DNA of 64,000 nucleotides from Phlebotomus papatasi (lineage: Eukaryota > Arthropoda > Insecta > Diptera > Psychodidae), in the NCBI RefSeq assembly GCF_024763615.1, contig NC_077223.1, positions 81,592,627 to 81,656,626 on the forward strand, read 5' to 3'. Positions 23,286 through 35,232 of this stretch are shown here, piece after piece. Under the pieces are notes generated by a model. That model saw only the letters and a list, made by a program, of their open reading frames with translations. It searched no databases and was not told the origin of the DNA. Positions within the stretch are counted from its first letter, which is position 1. Each line of letters opens with the position of its first letter. The translations under genes were made by a program, and so were the position numbers.

Positions 23286-23735
23286 ATGAGATCCGCTCTG
23301 AGAATTCTATTCATTGGAATCATTGTCTTGGTTGTTCCGCAATTTGCTCAAAGTCAGTTGGACGGCTTACTAAGTGGACTAGGAGATTTAGGACAACTAG
23401 GAGGAATTACAAATATACTTGATGTACTCAGCATATTTGGTTCAACAAGCAACCCAGCCACTCAATCCCAAAAAGTATGCTCTCTGAAGTACTGGTTAAT
23501 CCTTCTATGTTCTGTGGAACTATCAGCAAGAGATTGCAACAGGCTGAGTAACCGAAATGATCGAAGCTGCTGCACACAGTTGCTTTCTAACTGCTGTCCA
23601 CGTAGTAATTCTGGTGATTTTTCAACTGCTCAAATGTATTGTTTTAATTATGAAACTGAAATTGTGAATCAGTGCAATGATTTTATATCCAATCGACTTC
23701 CCCAATTTTTAAATTCTCTTAATACACAAACATAA
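23286..23735 (+). CDS. Small secreted cysteine-rich protein, unknown family
   Basis: An ORF of 149 codons from the ATG at 23286 (MRSALRILFIGIIVLVVPQF). This is a classic signal peptide: a positive N-end, about 15 hydrophobic residues, and a likely cut after AQS. An upstream in-frame ATG at 23190 would bury the signal behind 32 residues, so the later start is preferred. The mature part begins with a Gly/Leu-rich stretch (LLSGLGDLGQLGG), then a Cys-rich C-terminal half with spacing C-x10-CC-x6-CC-x14-C-x10-C, and ends LPQFLNSLNTQT. Two more cysteines sit in a hydrophobic middle segment. That segment (23475-23526) looks like a 52-base GT-AG intron, but removing it would break the frame, so I read the gene as intronless. 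I do not recognise the family. It sits between MITE and SINE copies. An extracellular role is inferred only from the signal and cysteines. A weak poly(A) signal, ATTAAA, lies near 23818. Confidence 0.6.
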   Translation: MRSALRILFIGIIVLVVPQFAQSQLDGLLSGLGDLGQLGGITNILDVLSIFGSTSNPATQSQKVCSLKYWLILLCSVELSARDCNRLSNRNDRSCCTQLLSNCCPRSNSGDFSTAQMYCFNYETEIVNQCNDFISNRLPQFLNSLNTQT

Positions 23736-24107
23736 ATCTGGAAGAATGTGCTACTATCACTATGTAGATCAGAGTGTGAAAAATATTGTTTATATTAGAA
23801 AAAAATCATGTTATTTTAATTAAATTTGGTGTTTCTGACTATTTAAACCTTTTCACGACTTAGATTTTCTCCAATTGGTCAGTAATGTCAAGTAATCTAC
23901 AGAACTATAATTTCTTTAAAATTAATTAGTTCACTATGGACTTGTTGGAATGGTACTTCCGCGACGATTGTTAGTAAAATAGGGATTGGAGAATTCTAGA
24001 GTCAACTTGAAGATATGTAGGATTCACTGCATGTCGCACGAGGTAAATTTGTTCGCCAAACAAATCACCTTTCTGGATGTTGAAAACAAGAGTCATCGAA
24101 ACTGAGT

Positions 24108-24460
24108 GAAAAATTCTAAGAAAAGGAATTGTAATATGCCATTTACGCTTAAGAATGAAATTCACGCGAGCTACTTATATATCAGGGCACTGAATGGGTC
24201 AAGTGGTAGAGCACTCGCTCTTTGATGCCAAGTGTCCCGGGTTCACATCCCGTTTAGGTTACCAGGAATTTTTCTGGCGTTAAAGGTGTTTGGATTGTAA
24301 ACAGTGAGCTTCACTGCACTTGATCTCGCGAGGCATGGGACTGACAACCCATCCTTGTATAGGAAAAAATAACAATGGATGTCCCGAACATCCCTTGCGG
24401 GAAGGCCTAGTTCCTCTATAGAACGTTGTGTCATTATTTTTGTTACTAATATATCAGTGA
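24108..24460 (+). mobile_element. tRNA-derived SINE, copy 2
   Basis: GGGTCAAGTGGTAGAGCACT (D-arm/A box) is followed 32 bases on by CCCGGGTTCACATCCC (B box). The body contains GTGAGCTTCACTGCACTTGA and GGGACTGACAACCC, and both blocks are shared with copy 1 on the opposite strand. The tail is short and AT-rich (TTATTTTTGTTACTAATA). ATATATCAG occurs at both ends but also belongs to the repeat itself in copy 1, so it is not a safe target duplication. Confidence 0.8.
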
Positions 24461-25419
24461 GTGACAATAAGGCTCTTTGGAAGCGAAATAACAAGCTGAG
24501 TGAAGAATAAACTCACGTTTAATGAGTTTGGCCTTATTGGTCTGCTCATTTAGCAGATGTCATGTAATGTAGCATTCTGAAGCTCGGAAATAGCCGATGC
24601 TCTTAATAGCTCCCAATATTGCTTTCCCTTTCAATTTTGTGAAAAGTATATAGATCATTCGTGGTCGTCGAACTCATCTTCTACCGCACAACTTGCATCC
24701 GGTTAAGTCATGGGTTGGTTTTGGGATTGATCTGAAAACGACCTATCCTTGGGTCGATGGTATCTCCATCTGCGGTTGCTTACGAATACGATTTTGAGAC
24801 AAAGCATCGGGACATAACCAGACTAAACAGCAAGCATCGTTTTACTATTAAATTCCGGCGGAAAGTTCTTTTTTCCACAGAAAAGCAACACTGTTGGAGG
24901 CAAAAGGTTCTTTTGGCCTCTAACAACAGGAGACTTTCGACTCTTAGAGTACCTTAAGAGGCATGTTTGACAATTTGACAAATTTGACAATTATCTAACA
25001 GGACCTAATCATTTTTCTTAGTTCTTAAGATCTATCGCCATCAAGACTTTAATTTTATAAAATTGAACTTATTTCATTAATTGTAGTTAAAAATAAAATT
25101 ATTAAAAGATATTAACCTTCAATTGGTCAAAAATAATTACCTTATCGCTAAATTTATTGAATGGAATTAATACTTATTTGCAGCTTAAAAAACAAAATTC
25201 TATTACAATTCTAAAATTACTTTGAATAAAGAGTCAAAATGTCGATTTTTTATGTTGGCACAAAAGGACGTTATGGACTACGTATGATTTTTTTCGAGAC
25301 TTCTTCTTTTATTGAGTTTCTTTAAGGATAATGAGGTGGAATTATGATTATTTCCACCACTGTACATATATGGGTTCGTCAGGAGATTTGGAGTTACTCT
25401 AGGGAAACATCAAATCATA
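24461..25419. other. Non-coding, mixed composition
   Basis: A moderately GC-richer patch at 24640-24960 has an open frame of 66 codons from 24757 but no domain or signal. I do not call a gene. The rest is AT-rich. Confidence 0.35.
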
Positions 25420-25880
25420 AGCGATTGAAATTGGCTCAAGCTTGTCAGGGATTCTAATACCTTCCCAATGAACTCAAACATGATACCATTTGGATGAGAA
25501 ATGCGTTCTTTAGAGCCTTTTTAACCTTTGACTTCGAAAAACCGTTATTAGACATGATTCAGCCGATTCAGCGATGTTTTCGTATAAGGACAAAATGTTC
25601 GCCTGTATATTCTCTAAAACGCATCCTCAAATGAGGGACATGTTAATAGTTCACTTATGGTTGAGCTTAGGGGGGGGGGAGGGCGCCTGAAAGTCCCAAG
25701 TTTATCTCTGACTGTTTGGGCTATAATCGGGCTAACGGTTAGACGAATAGACGCACAGGCGGATATACAGCGTAACTATATTTCTCAGAAATCGTCTGAA
25801 ACGCGAAGATTTTGTTGAGAAAAGTTGTCTTCGGGACAAGAAATTTTGGGCGTTGAAAAAACTGAGGGATTATATGTTAA
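25420..25880 (-). repeat. CTGTCTGTCCGTC-family dispersed repeat, copy 2
   Basis: Reverse complement of the blocks of copy 1 in the same order: TTCGCGTTTCAGACGATTTC, AACCGTTAGCCCG, GAGATAAACTTGGGACTTTC followed by a C run, and AACGGTTTTTCGAAGTC. About 65-70% similar by eye. Confidence 0.6.
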
Positions 25881-27529
25881 GTAAGTTATAAGTTTTTTTT
25901 ATACATCGAAAATTCTATACAAAATCGAATTTGTTCATTTTGGATGGGGCATATGTGGAAAGCTTAAGAATTCGCTAAAAGCTCATCTATGACGACCTTT
26001 CTTATTAGTCGATAGTCCTTAACTTAGAACTCAACGATAATACTTCTCATGTCCTTAATGCTAATTACTTAATAATGGACTTTGACAAATACCTTAATTA
26101 AGCACTCACTGTTAAGGCTGAGTCATGTCATATTAATTTCGCTATTCACCACGAAACGCTTTTATCTCAGTTTCATATATTTTTAGGTAGATGAATTGAT
26201 TTCGAACTTCTTACAATTAATTCATCGAGTTAGCACTTATTAAGTACTTAATAAATACTTAATGTGCTAGGCGGGTATGTAATATTTCTGTCATGTCTTA
26301 CGCGGATTTTCAAGTGACCTATATGCGAATGTTAAGTAGTATTAATAAATGAACTGCAAGAGAAAAATGTGTTGATTACATCAAACTATTCCTAAGGAAT
26401 TTTATCGAAAAATTTTAACATTCCTAAATTGAGTAAATAAATTTTCATCCAATTGACCTAAATAAATCAAGATATAAAAAATAGATAACCCTGACACAGG
26501 AGATGATAATAAAGGATGAATTGGGAATTGGGATGCGATAGAGAGAGGGATGTTCACGTGAGAGAAACATATGGAGCAAATGGGGGTTAATTGATCCGAG
26601 TTTAGTTGCATAGATGGTGGGCTATTAGGGTTGATTTATTGGCTCCACATGAGAATCATCTGGGCTGCTCCATCATTTGCACAAATACGGGCTTCCACCA
26701 AGCAGCAAATGTACCTAAACACCAAATAATTGTGGCAATAATTCTGGGATTTTTTCCTCTTATCTCTAGCCCACGTCTTATCATAATTTTTCCTTGGCGC
26801 CCAAAATGATGACACCTCCCGTGAGAGGATCATCCCCCATGAAAAAGCTCTATGATGGTCTCACGTGGAGATTGCACCATAAAAGAAACTCAATTTGCAT
26901 CTCATCCCTTCTTTGGGGGAACCAACAAAAAATTCTCAATGTCTCTCCCATGAGATGAAGAATTCCCTCACAGGCCATTTTACCCAGAAAAAGATTTTGA
27001 GGAAAATTTCCACGCATTTTGCCATCATCATCATCAGTCGTTTTCGCACTTTTCGCCCGATATGAATTCATATCGGATAAATTTATGATCCATGCGAATG
27101 GATGAGGAATGGCAAGTTGCTTCTCTAAATTGATGTGAATATTAGGAGATTGATTTCAAAAGTCGATAAAACTTCACCAACCCTAATTTCCATGACTTTT
27201 TTAGCATCCGTCTTTCCGGCCACGTTTTTTTTTAGAGCCTAAAGATAAGCTTTATTGCATAAATCCAGATTAAGGGGTTTTCTGGAAAATGCAAGGATGT
27301 ACTGTATATTTTCAAATAGCCAAATTCCAAGAGAAAATAGTTGAAATTAGTTATATTGACTAAGCGATTATAAGCATTTTGTAAAATGAGTCTTGAAAGA
27401 ATCTTCAGCTGTAAGAAACTGCCCGGACCCGCCCTGCTACCTATTGGTTTTTGAGATTCCTAATAATTTTTTTCCAGGAAACCTTTTCAGGCTTTAAGTA
27501 AAGGGTTGTCTTTGGGAATCAAACAATTT
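25881..27529. other. Non-coding, largely unique DNA
   Basis: Contains repeated TTAATTAAGCACT / AAGTACTTAATAA words (26040-26270) similar to 55370-55425, and a 20-base perfect palindrome CCGATATGAATTCATATCGG at 27057-27076. No coding exon is supported. Confidence 0.4.
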
Positions 27530-28388
27530 CTGAGAAATAAATCCACGCTGTTGGCCCTTGCCTGTCTATTCTGTTTGTCCGTCAAGCTGTCGCCAAACAT
27601 ACAAAACCAAGCGATTTGAGATAGCGACTTAAGATCTTCGAAGGACCGTCTCCATAAGCTGGCTTAAGGATCATTAACAATAACCTGTTTTCTCAAGCAT
27701 CCCTCCCAGTTCCTTTTAAACCATGTTTAATGCCTAGCACACGGTAGTAACATATCACGGAATGACCTAAAAAATGGAGAAATTCCCAAAGTCGGTGATC
27801 TATAATTTTGAGCTGCAAAAGTTAAATTTTCACGAGCTGACAATGAAAAAATGTCATTCGTTCTTTACATGTTTTTGGTGTTCTTTTGTTATTTAAGCAC
27901 AAAAAAGAGATGGAAAAGCGTCCCAGTTTGCGGTGTGCTTGAACGCACGAGAAAGAGCTATCCATCTATTTAATTTTTCGCATGCTTTTTGGGTACATTA
28001 CTGCTTTAATACCGATTAAATAGATTGAATAATTTAAAAAAAAAACCTTCTGAAAGAATAAATTGAAAAAAGTAGGTTTTAGAATATCTTATATGAGTAA
28101 CAAGCATACGAACAAATAAAAAAAGTAAACCCGAGAAAGGTAAATAATTTACGGGCATATTACAGATTCACTACCGATTTAGTCCGATTCAGTCGAATTG
28201 GAAATTTCAAGATGTTTCAAAAAAATCAAATTTAAGCGAATCGGTTGAAAAGTGAGCCCTCCAAAGTGGCTAAACTTGGATGTTCGAAAATTCGATATCG
28301 AAACGGTTTTCAAACATGGGTGTCTAAGGACGAAATATTCCCGGCCGGAACAAATGTTATACAATATTAGATAAATATTATATACTAA

Positions 28389-28446
28389 TAGGGAGAGTAG
28401 GCCTACTATAGTCGGGATAGTAGGCCGATTGTAGGCCTACCCTCCA
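28389..28446. repeat. Small hairpin/mini-MITE GGGAGAGTAGGCCTAC
   Basis: TAGGGAGAGTAGGCCTAC and GTAGGCCTACCCTCC form inverted ends around about 25 bases that contain another GTAGGCC word. Bounded by TA/AT-rich DNA. Confidence 0.5.
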
Positions 28447-29092
28447 TATAAAAGACTGTGTCGTTTTACTAGTGGAAGAGACTTTTTGGCAGCATTAGTA
28501 TTAGTGAGACTGCCGTGTCCGTGTGAATCACAAATATTAATTTTTTCATCTGATGAGGCAATTTTCTTACAGGAAACGTAATTCGTAAGATTCATTGGCT
28601 ACTTTTATGCCTCTTTTCGTATAAATCTTTGCAAAATAGTAAAAAAATTTCACATTTATTTTCGGTGCTATTGTGGCAGTGGAACATATCAAAGACACTG
28701 CAGAATGAGTGGAACTTATCTCGAACAATTACAGGGTACGAATATCATATATTTTTAAATGAAAAATATAATACAAATCGGACTCAGATTTTTGTCAGAC
28801 TAGTATCATGGAAATATGTTATAGCTCCGATTTTGTTCCGGCCGGGTTCGCCTTGACTACCTTTAAAACATATTCGAAAATGAAGGAAATTGTAGGAGCC
28901 GCTTTCGAAATAAAACAAAAATTTAGGAGCAGGAGGCGGTGGGAGAGAAAAGAAAAAGAGACTGCCCTCGATAATATTGACTTTGAGGGGGGGGGGTCGT
29001 CGAAGATAGGATATCTTTTACCGTTTTGTCGATATATTTTACCGTTTAGCCTCCAGCAGTGTCATAAGTTGAAAAAAAAAGTGACTTATTCA

Positions 29093-29720
29093 CATCGAAC
29101 AGACTGGGCTTTTTTACATGGTCATTGCTTTTTTACTCCTTCATTGCTTTTTTACACGTGGAAAAAATATTCAAAAAATTGAGGCATCAAACCAATTTTT
29201 GCATCAATTTGATCTTTTTCCGTTCTCTGAGGCAATATTCTGTAAAAAGAAAATTATATTTTAGTAAAATTAGCCAAATTTAAATACCTTGAACAAAAAG
29301 CAAAAAGCAATTGCCCGGTCAATTGCTTTTTCTTGACACTTTCATATTACATAGTCCGTTAACATTCTCTATTTGAATTCACTGTTCGAAATTTCATCGA
29401 CCACCATCGAAATCAGCTGATGCCAGGAAAAATCAAAACAAAGGAAATTTTACTCATAAAACTCTTATGAAAACTTTTGAAATACATTTAAAATGAGTCT
29501 AGGCTTAGTGAAATTAAAGTTTAGTATAAAATACATGTGAATAATGTGAATTACATTGTTTTGAACAACTGAAAATATTTCCCGCCTTGGACATTTTACT
29601 TACACTAGATGGCGCTGTTCTCAGTGAGTTATCTAATCGAAAAAAATGAAGGTGTCATATCACTTCTCCATTGCTTCTTTGAAAATCGATTAAAAGAGCA
29701 ATGGCCCAGTCTGTTCAATG
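29093..29720. mobile_element. 0.63 kb element, TIR CATYGAACAGACTGGGC
   Basis: CATCGAACAGACTGGGC at the left and GCCCAGTCTGTTCAATG at the right are inverted with one mismatch. Inside, TTGCTTTTT and AGCAAT words recur near both ends. No transposase ORF. Confidence 0.65.
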
Positions 29721-30428
29721 TTGAGTTCGAGAGGTAAAAATGACCAACACGAAATCGTAAATGGATAGTTCTTAAATAAGTTCAATCAGCATAAGATTGC
29801 TTATTAATTAGCAAGTTAATGAGCAATTTTCTCTCATTAATTTTATATCGGATTCAAGATCGAATACTATTTTCTTGCAGTCATTCGGGTAGTTTCTGCG
29901 CCATAATTTTCCTACCAATTTGTTATTGGAGATTAAATTGTGATAGGAAAACGTATTACTTGATTTTCGTAGTATTCTTTTGTAAATGAAGACCCGTCGA
30001 CTTCGCTGAATAATGAAACAGTTCTTCAAATTCATCCGAAATCAGCTGGAGGAATAGGTCCGATGATTGGAGTTTTCTACGAAACTATGTAAAGGTTGTG
30101 CTTGCTTATGAGCCAAATTCTCGCCCACAACTTCTTCCTGACTTGGTGTATCTTTTTCCATGACACAGAAGTAGCGTATAAAAGGAGAACTTCCTGCTCG
30201 TCACTAAATCACACTTTTTTCACTGGAATGCTCCAAAAACAAAGTCACTCATCTGACAACCCGCGCGCCATTCTAATATTTCTAGCAGATCAGATGTGGC
30301 TTGACAGAATGACCACACTTGAGTAGTTCTAGAATTAATGACCAACTTTCCATAAATTTTGAATCTGAAATTTCATTATGTGGTAATCCTGTTACCTCAG
30401 TTCAACTTGCCATTACATGTCTTCCTGT

Positions 30429-30826
30429 GTTATCACACTTGCACATTAAAATTTTAATATGATTCACATTAATTGTCGCTGGTGTGAGTCCAAATGTGTA
30501 ATTTGTGTGTTTAAATCATTTTATATTCAAAATTTGATCTATTTGTTGATAAAAAGGTAGACTTGACCCGCAAAATTTGATATAAATTGATTTATAGCAT
30601 TAATGCGAAAAATTAATGCGATTTTCTCTTTAATTTTTTAATGTGAAAAATATTTATGCTTTAGGTAAATTTAAACTTATTTTTGCAGTCCAAGTCCACT
30701 TCTTTATCAATAAATAGAAAAACCCCAAATAATAAGTGACTCAAAGACACAAACAACATATTTGGACGCTCACAAGCGACAATTAATGTGAATCACATTA
30801 AAATTTTAATGTGCAAGTGTGATAAC
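30429..30826. mobile_element. 398 bp MITE with about 70-base TIRs
   Basis: GTTATCACACTTGCACATTA + AAATTTTAAT, then GATTCACATTAATTGTCGCT at the left, and the same sequence inverted at 30760-30826 with few mismatches. The TIR itself holds the palindrome ATTAAAATTTTAAT. No ORF. Confidence 0.9.
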
Positions 30827-31396
30827 GCCGTTCTGGAGACTTCTACAATCTACAAAAATTATTGTTAATCTGTTTTAATTAGACTTTGCATCATGTAATC
30901 AATTTTGCTATTTATATTACATTTTTACGCTGTAAATAAGCTTATCATATCTTTAAAATAAAATAGAAAATCTAGAGGCCTTCCTATTTCATCGAAAACA
31001 CCTTTGACAAGATTATAACACACGGAAAAGAACTTATCTCAGGAATGAACCACTGCTGGGGGAAATTTTCCAAGACTAATCGATACACGGTATAGTGGGA
31101 TGTGATTGCGAAATATTCCCGTCTAAGGACCCTTCAGGGTCAAAAGTTTTTAAAGTACATTATTTGAGAGGCTACTTCTCAACGACAGGGACAAGTTTAG
31201 GTTCGTTAGAAAGGCCTTGGAATCCTCTACAAATCTGAACCTTTCGTAATTAATTATGAACCGATAACTGAATTTTATCTGTGTTTTTGGGGTGATTCAT
31301 AAAGCAGTTAAAATCGGTAGTAACCCGGTGAATGTTAAGAAATGAATAAGAACAAGAAAAAACTTTGCAAAGTACTTAATCTAAAAGTTACAGATT

Positions 31397-31645
31397 CACT
31401 GAGAAAAAAGAGGATGCGATTGACTTTTTTTCTCATAACTTTGACACCTTTTAGGTGTAAAAAATATATCAAGATTTTTTAATGTTAATTTTACAGCTAT
31501 TTAAGGGTAAAATTAACATGTAAGGGGTAACTTTAACCTCTAATATACCTAAAAAGGGTAATATTTACACCGATTTTGGATCAATACTTCAGGGTAAAAT
31601 TAACACTTCCGGAATGTTATTTTAAGTTTTCGAATTTCTCTCAGT
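31397..31645 (+). mobile_element. CACTGAGAAAAAAGAGGGTG MITE, copy 2
   Basis: CACTGAGAAAAAAGAGGATG at the left, TTTCTCTCAGT at the right. The internal blocks GGGTAAAATTAACATG and TAATATTTACACCGATTTTG are shared with copies 1 and 3. Confidence 0.88.
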
Positions 31646-33119
31646 TTTCGAGCATTCTGCAAAATTGGATGGCTTTTCCACCGTTACAACATTCAGTTGA
31701 ATTAAAATTACTTCCTGCTAAGTAGCATTTATAGTGTGCAACATTCTTCAAATTATGACCCATCGTGTTTCGGTTGAAAGAATTTTCTCTCAAAGAAAAG
31801 ACAAGAAAATTACATATGAGCAAGTTAGCTAACGAAAACAGGATAATTAATTGCGACAAAAGTGGTTTTTGAATGGTTTGAAGAAAGTTTTGGCTCCTTT
31901 CCATTGACATGATTTTTCTCCACATTTGCAACTTTTTTTCCGCTTTTCCTGGCACATTCACCATCACTTGATAAATATAAATTGGAATATATTTGCTGAG
32001 TGATTCCATGGGGAATGTGGCAGAAGAGATGGAACATGATGGAGGAGAGCATCTTGATGATATTGTTGATGCTAGTCGGAAATGTAGCGACGGAAGTGAA
32101 TTTTCTGGGCGTGGAAAAATCTTGTGTGCAAAGAAACTTGGTGAATGTCGTTCTTCGCTTTTAAGAGAAAACAACTGTTCCACAAGTACACAAACATCGC
32201 TCTTCAGATGCTCATTATCCGCGTACGAGCAAGAAATTCTGCCTCATATTTTCCCGCACCATTCATGGGAAAATTGCTATTTTTGCCATCAAGCCAGCGA
32301 AAAGTTATTGCAAGGAAAAGAAAGAAGCCATTAAGTTTAAGACTCTTCAAATATCCAATTGCAAGCTTCTCCAGGAAAAATTTCACATTTTCAAGAGGAT
32401 GTCAAGTCTTTCAGAATTATGACTTCTTCGTCAGTTAAATTTTGTCATTTCATTTCCTGGACATTCAGCAAAATACCGAGATATTTTGCACCTCAAGAAA
32501 GAAAATAAATTTTAAGCTTTGTCCTAGAACCAAGTCTAGAACCATTTGCTATCGAAAAATTTCCTAAATGAAAATTTAAGAGAATCTTAACCCTCAAATA
32601 TTCAACAACTATGAAAACCCTGATTGATTGAATAGAAATCCAATTACAGCAAATAAACAAAAAAGGGCTGTGAGCGCCTGGACACTGATAAATTCCCCTA
32701 AATATTGATCAAATGGAAATATGCCTCATAAATCAGTCAAAAGGATGATGGTTTTGCAGGAAAAAGTGGCAGAGGAAATATTTGGACATTGATTTCTATC
32801 AACTTTTCTGCATAATAAGAGGATGCTTTCCCTAAATTATGTCTTTGTGATTGATTTTTCCCGAGGGGTTTGCTTTTTGAGGGACATGTTCTGATATCAA
32901 CCTAATGGCTTGTGCCTAATTTATGGAAATTAGGAAAGCATAAACGTGCGGAAGGAATTTTTTAAAAATAAACAAATACAGAGGGTGGAATTCCCTGGAG
33001 AACCATTCCCTTAATGTTGGATTTTCCGAAAGAAAAACAGAGAGTAGGAAGAATAATACATTGATTAATGCCGTATCATTTGATTGTAAAAAAAAATAAG
33101 ATTGAGTAAAAAATCCAAA
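31646..33119. other. Largely unique non-coding DNA
   Basis: Both strands hold open frames around 31990-32340; the + one starts MGNVAEEMEHDGGEHLDD from an ATG at 32008. Neither shows a domain, a signal or splice support, and I leave them uncalled. The remainder is AT-rich. Confidence 0.35.
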
Positions 33120-33351
33120 TAGGGTAAAGTGGTACAAGTTGGACAATCAATGGTACAATTTGGACAGGGCTTTTTGTCTTGATAAATTTAGTACTTTATT
33201 TTTATTTGTATTTATTTTTAAGGCTTTAGTTTTATAATTAGCTTAAAAACAAATTTTGTACTGTATTTATCAAGAAAAAAGCCATGTCCAACTTGTACCG
33301 GCAAATTGTCCAACTTATAACACTAATTCCAAATTATATCACTTTACCCTA
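33120..33351. mobile_element. 232 bp MITE, TIR TAGGGTAAAGTG
   Basis: TAGGGTAAAGTGGTACAAGT at the left, with TATATCACTTTACCCTA at the right. TTGGACA / TGTCCAA words repeat inside. TA at both edges. Confidence 0.8.
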
Positions 33352-33446
33352 TGGAATACTTATTTTTTAAACCCACTTGGAGACTCATTATCCGTTAATA
33401 CGGCTGTGACGCGACCTTGAGGACAAACAGTTAGAGATAAGTATAT

Positions 33447-33638
33447 GGGCCCATTTACACCGCCGGCCGTATTAGATTGAGATTGAAATGGCCCAAAATC
33501 GGATTTTGGAACAATTTAGCTTCAATCTAATGGGGCGATGTAAATGGCCTCAATAATACCGTTTTATTTAAATTGTTGTCAAACCCGATATTTGGGACAG
33601 TTCAATTCCAATCCAATTCTGCATATATAAATGGCTCC
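33447..33638. mobile_element. Possible MITE, ends GGGCCCATTTACA / GGAGCCATTTATA
   Basis: The left end GGGCCCATTTACACC and the inverted right end GGAGCCATTTATATA are similar. ATTAGATTGAGATTG and CAATTCCAATCCAAT are further inverted blocks. Imperfect, so the call is moderate. Confidence 0.5.
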
Positions 33639-34249
33639 ATTGACTCTCTCTCCTGTATTGGGGCTCTTAATATCCAAAGGAAAATGTAGATGTTCTTAGG
33701 AAACGTTTTTTTTTACTTATTTAAAAGCGATAAAAATCAAATTCTTGTGGATGATTGCAAATCATAAGGATGTCATTTAGGACACTTTTTGTAAAACTTC
33801 GATTAACTTCAGAGATCAGAGTTTTTTGGATCGAAATGCTACGGTCCCGAAAAAGTTAAGGGTCTTCATTTTTCCTTCATTCTACCAGAAATGTACGATA
33901 TCCGATAAGTCCTCCATAAGGATCGTATTTTTTAACAAAAAAAGTACAGCAGCCTCATGACCGATTTTCCGAAATATACAATTTTGGAATAAAAAATAAA
34001 TTATCTTGAAATTTTCCTCAACAATTTTCGATAGTCAATCAGAGTACAACTGAATTTTACTGTAGTGTATAAATGAGGGCAGTGAAACGTTATTTTCTAG
34101 TTATTAACATGACTTAGGGTTCATTTGAAGGTTATCTACGGCCTTAGCTAAATATAACCTTATCTTTATCTGAAATGATTGCGTCAGAATAGATCAAGTT
34201 CAAGATGATATCATCAGTTTCTTTTAAGATTTGCTAAAATAACTTCATT

Positions 34250-34560
34250 TTTTTTATATGGTAAGTTTTACGTCAGTGAAACGTAAATTAGGGGCAATCA
34301 TCTCTTTGATGGACCCCTAAATAATTTTAATAGTTAAAGTAAGAAGAAGAAGAAATATAAGAGAAGTAGATAGATTCATTTTGGGGGCAGCAAGTAGCGT
34401 CCAAGTCCTCTTCTGACCCCAGTCTCAACTTCAGCTGCTTCATCCTCCTCGTGCATCAGGTCCTCGTCGACTCGTCCGCTGCATGCAGGCCTCCGTTGGG
34501 CCCCTTATGCATCCCCTTTTTCGGTTATCCCTTCACTGGTAAAAATAAGTGGATCATCAA
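34250..34560. other. GC-rich patch, unidentified
   Basis: 34385-34540 is strikingly GC-rich (GCTTCATCCTCCTCGTGCAT, GCATGCAGGCCTCCGTTGGG) within AT-rich DNA and is preceded by a GAA-rich run. No convincing open frame or known signature. A fragment of a retroelement or recently moved DNA is possible. Confidence 0.35.
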
Positions 34561-34698
34561 GGATCATTTGAAAAGTATCATTTTTTAACTAAATAATAGA
34601 AGAATAAAAACAATGAAAAATATTTTTTTGTGATCACTCTGATGCGATGAGAAAAATATGTTGTGAGTAACAAGTTTACGATAAAACATGTTCTATTA

Positions 34699-34949
34699 CA
34701 CTGAGAAAAAAGAGGGTGCGATTAACGTTTTTTCCTCATACCTTTAACACTTTTTAGATGTAAAAATATATCAATATTTTTTAATGTTAATTTTACACCT
34801 TTTTAAGAGTAAAATTAACATGAAAAGGGTAACTTTAACCCCTAATACACCTAAAAAGAGTAATATTTACACCGATTTTGGATCAATACTGCAGGGTAAA
34901 ATTAACATTTCCGGAATGATATTTTTACTTTTTCGGATTTCTCTCAGTG
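34699..34949 (+). mobile_element. CACTGAGAAAAAAGAGGGTG MITE, copy 3 (best preserved)
   Basis: CACTGAGAAAAAAGAGGGTG at the left and TTTCTCTCAGTG at the right, flanked by TA on both sides (34697-34698 and 34950-34951). 251 bases, no ORF. It serves as the reference for copies at 15050 and 31397. Confidence 0.92.
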
Positions 34950-35232
34950 TATGATAAATTTGTATTCAAAGTTTGAAATTTGATCCATCCTTTGCAAAAG
35001 CATCAAAGTTGGAACAATATGATCCTTCTATTTTTTTTCAGTGAAGCTTTACAAATTGTGCCGCCGCACCAGCCTCTAGAAGCCTATTTAGATTTTCTGA
35101 TAATTTTAAAGTATTTTTTAAACTATTTAAGGACGATTGGGTCACCCCTGATCTAAAAATAAGAATCAGAATTTATTTTCACTTCATTTCTGATCTTATG
35201 TTTTGGACTTACAATATGGTTTACATTTCATT

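Noticed and set aside
23475..23526. An intron in the secreted-protein ORF
   Set aside because: It has GT-AG ends and looks intron-like, but it is 52 bases long and removal shifts the frame into early stops; the unspliced frame is complete.
24184..24258. A tRNA gene
   Set aside because: A and B boxes are present, but the acceptor stem does not pair and the same sequence recurs at 468-826 with a tail, so it is the head of a SINE.
31993..32334. A + strand ORF starting near 32008 (MGNVAEEMEHDGG)
   Set aside because: No domain, signal or splice support, and the opposite strand is equally open. Noted in the regional entry only.
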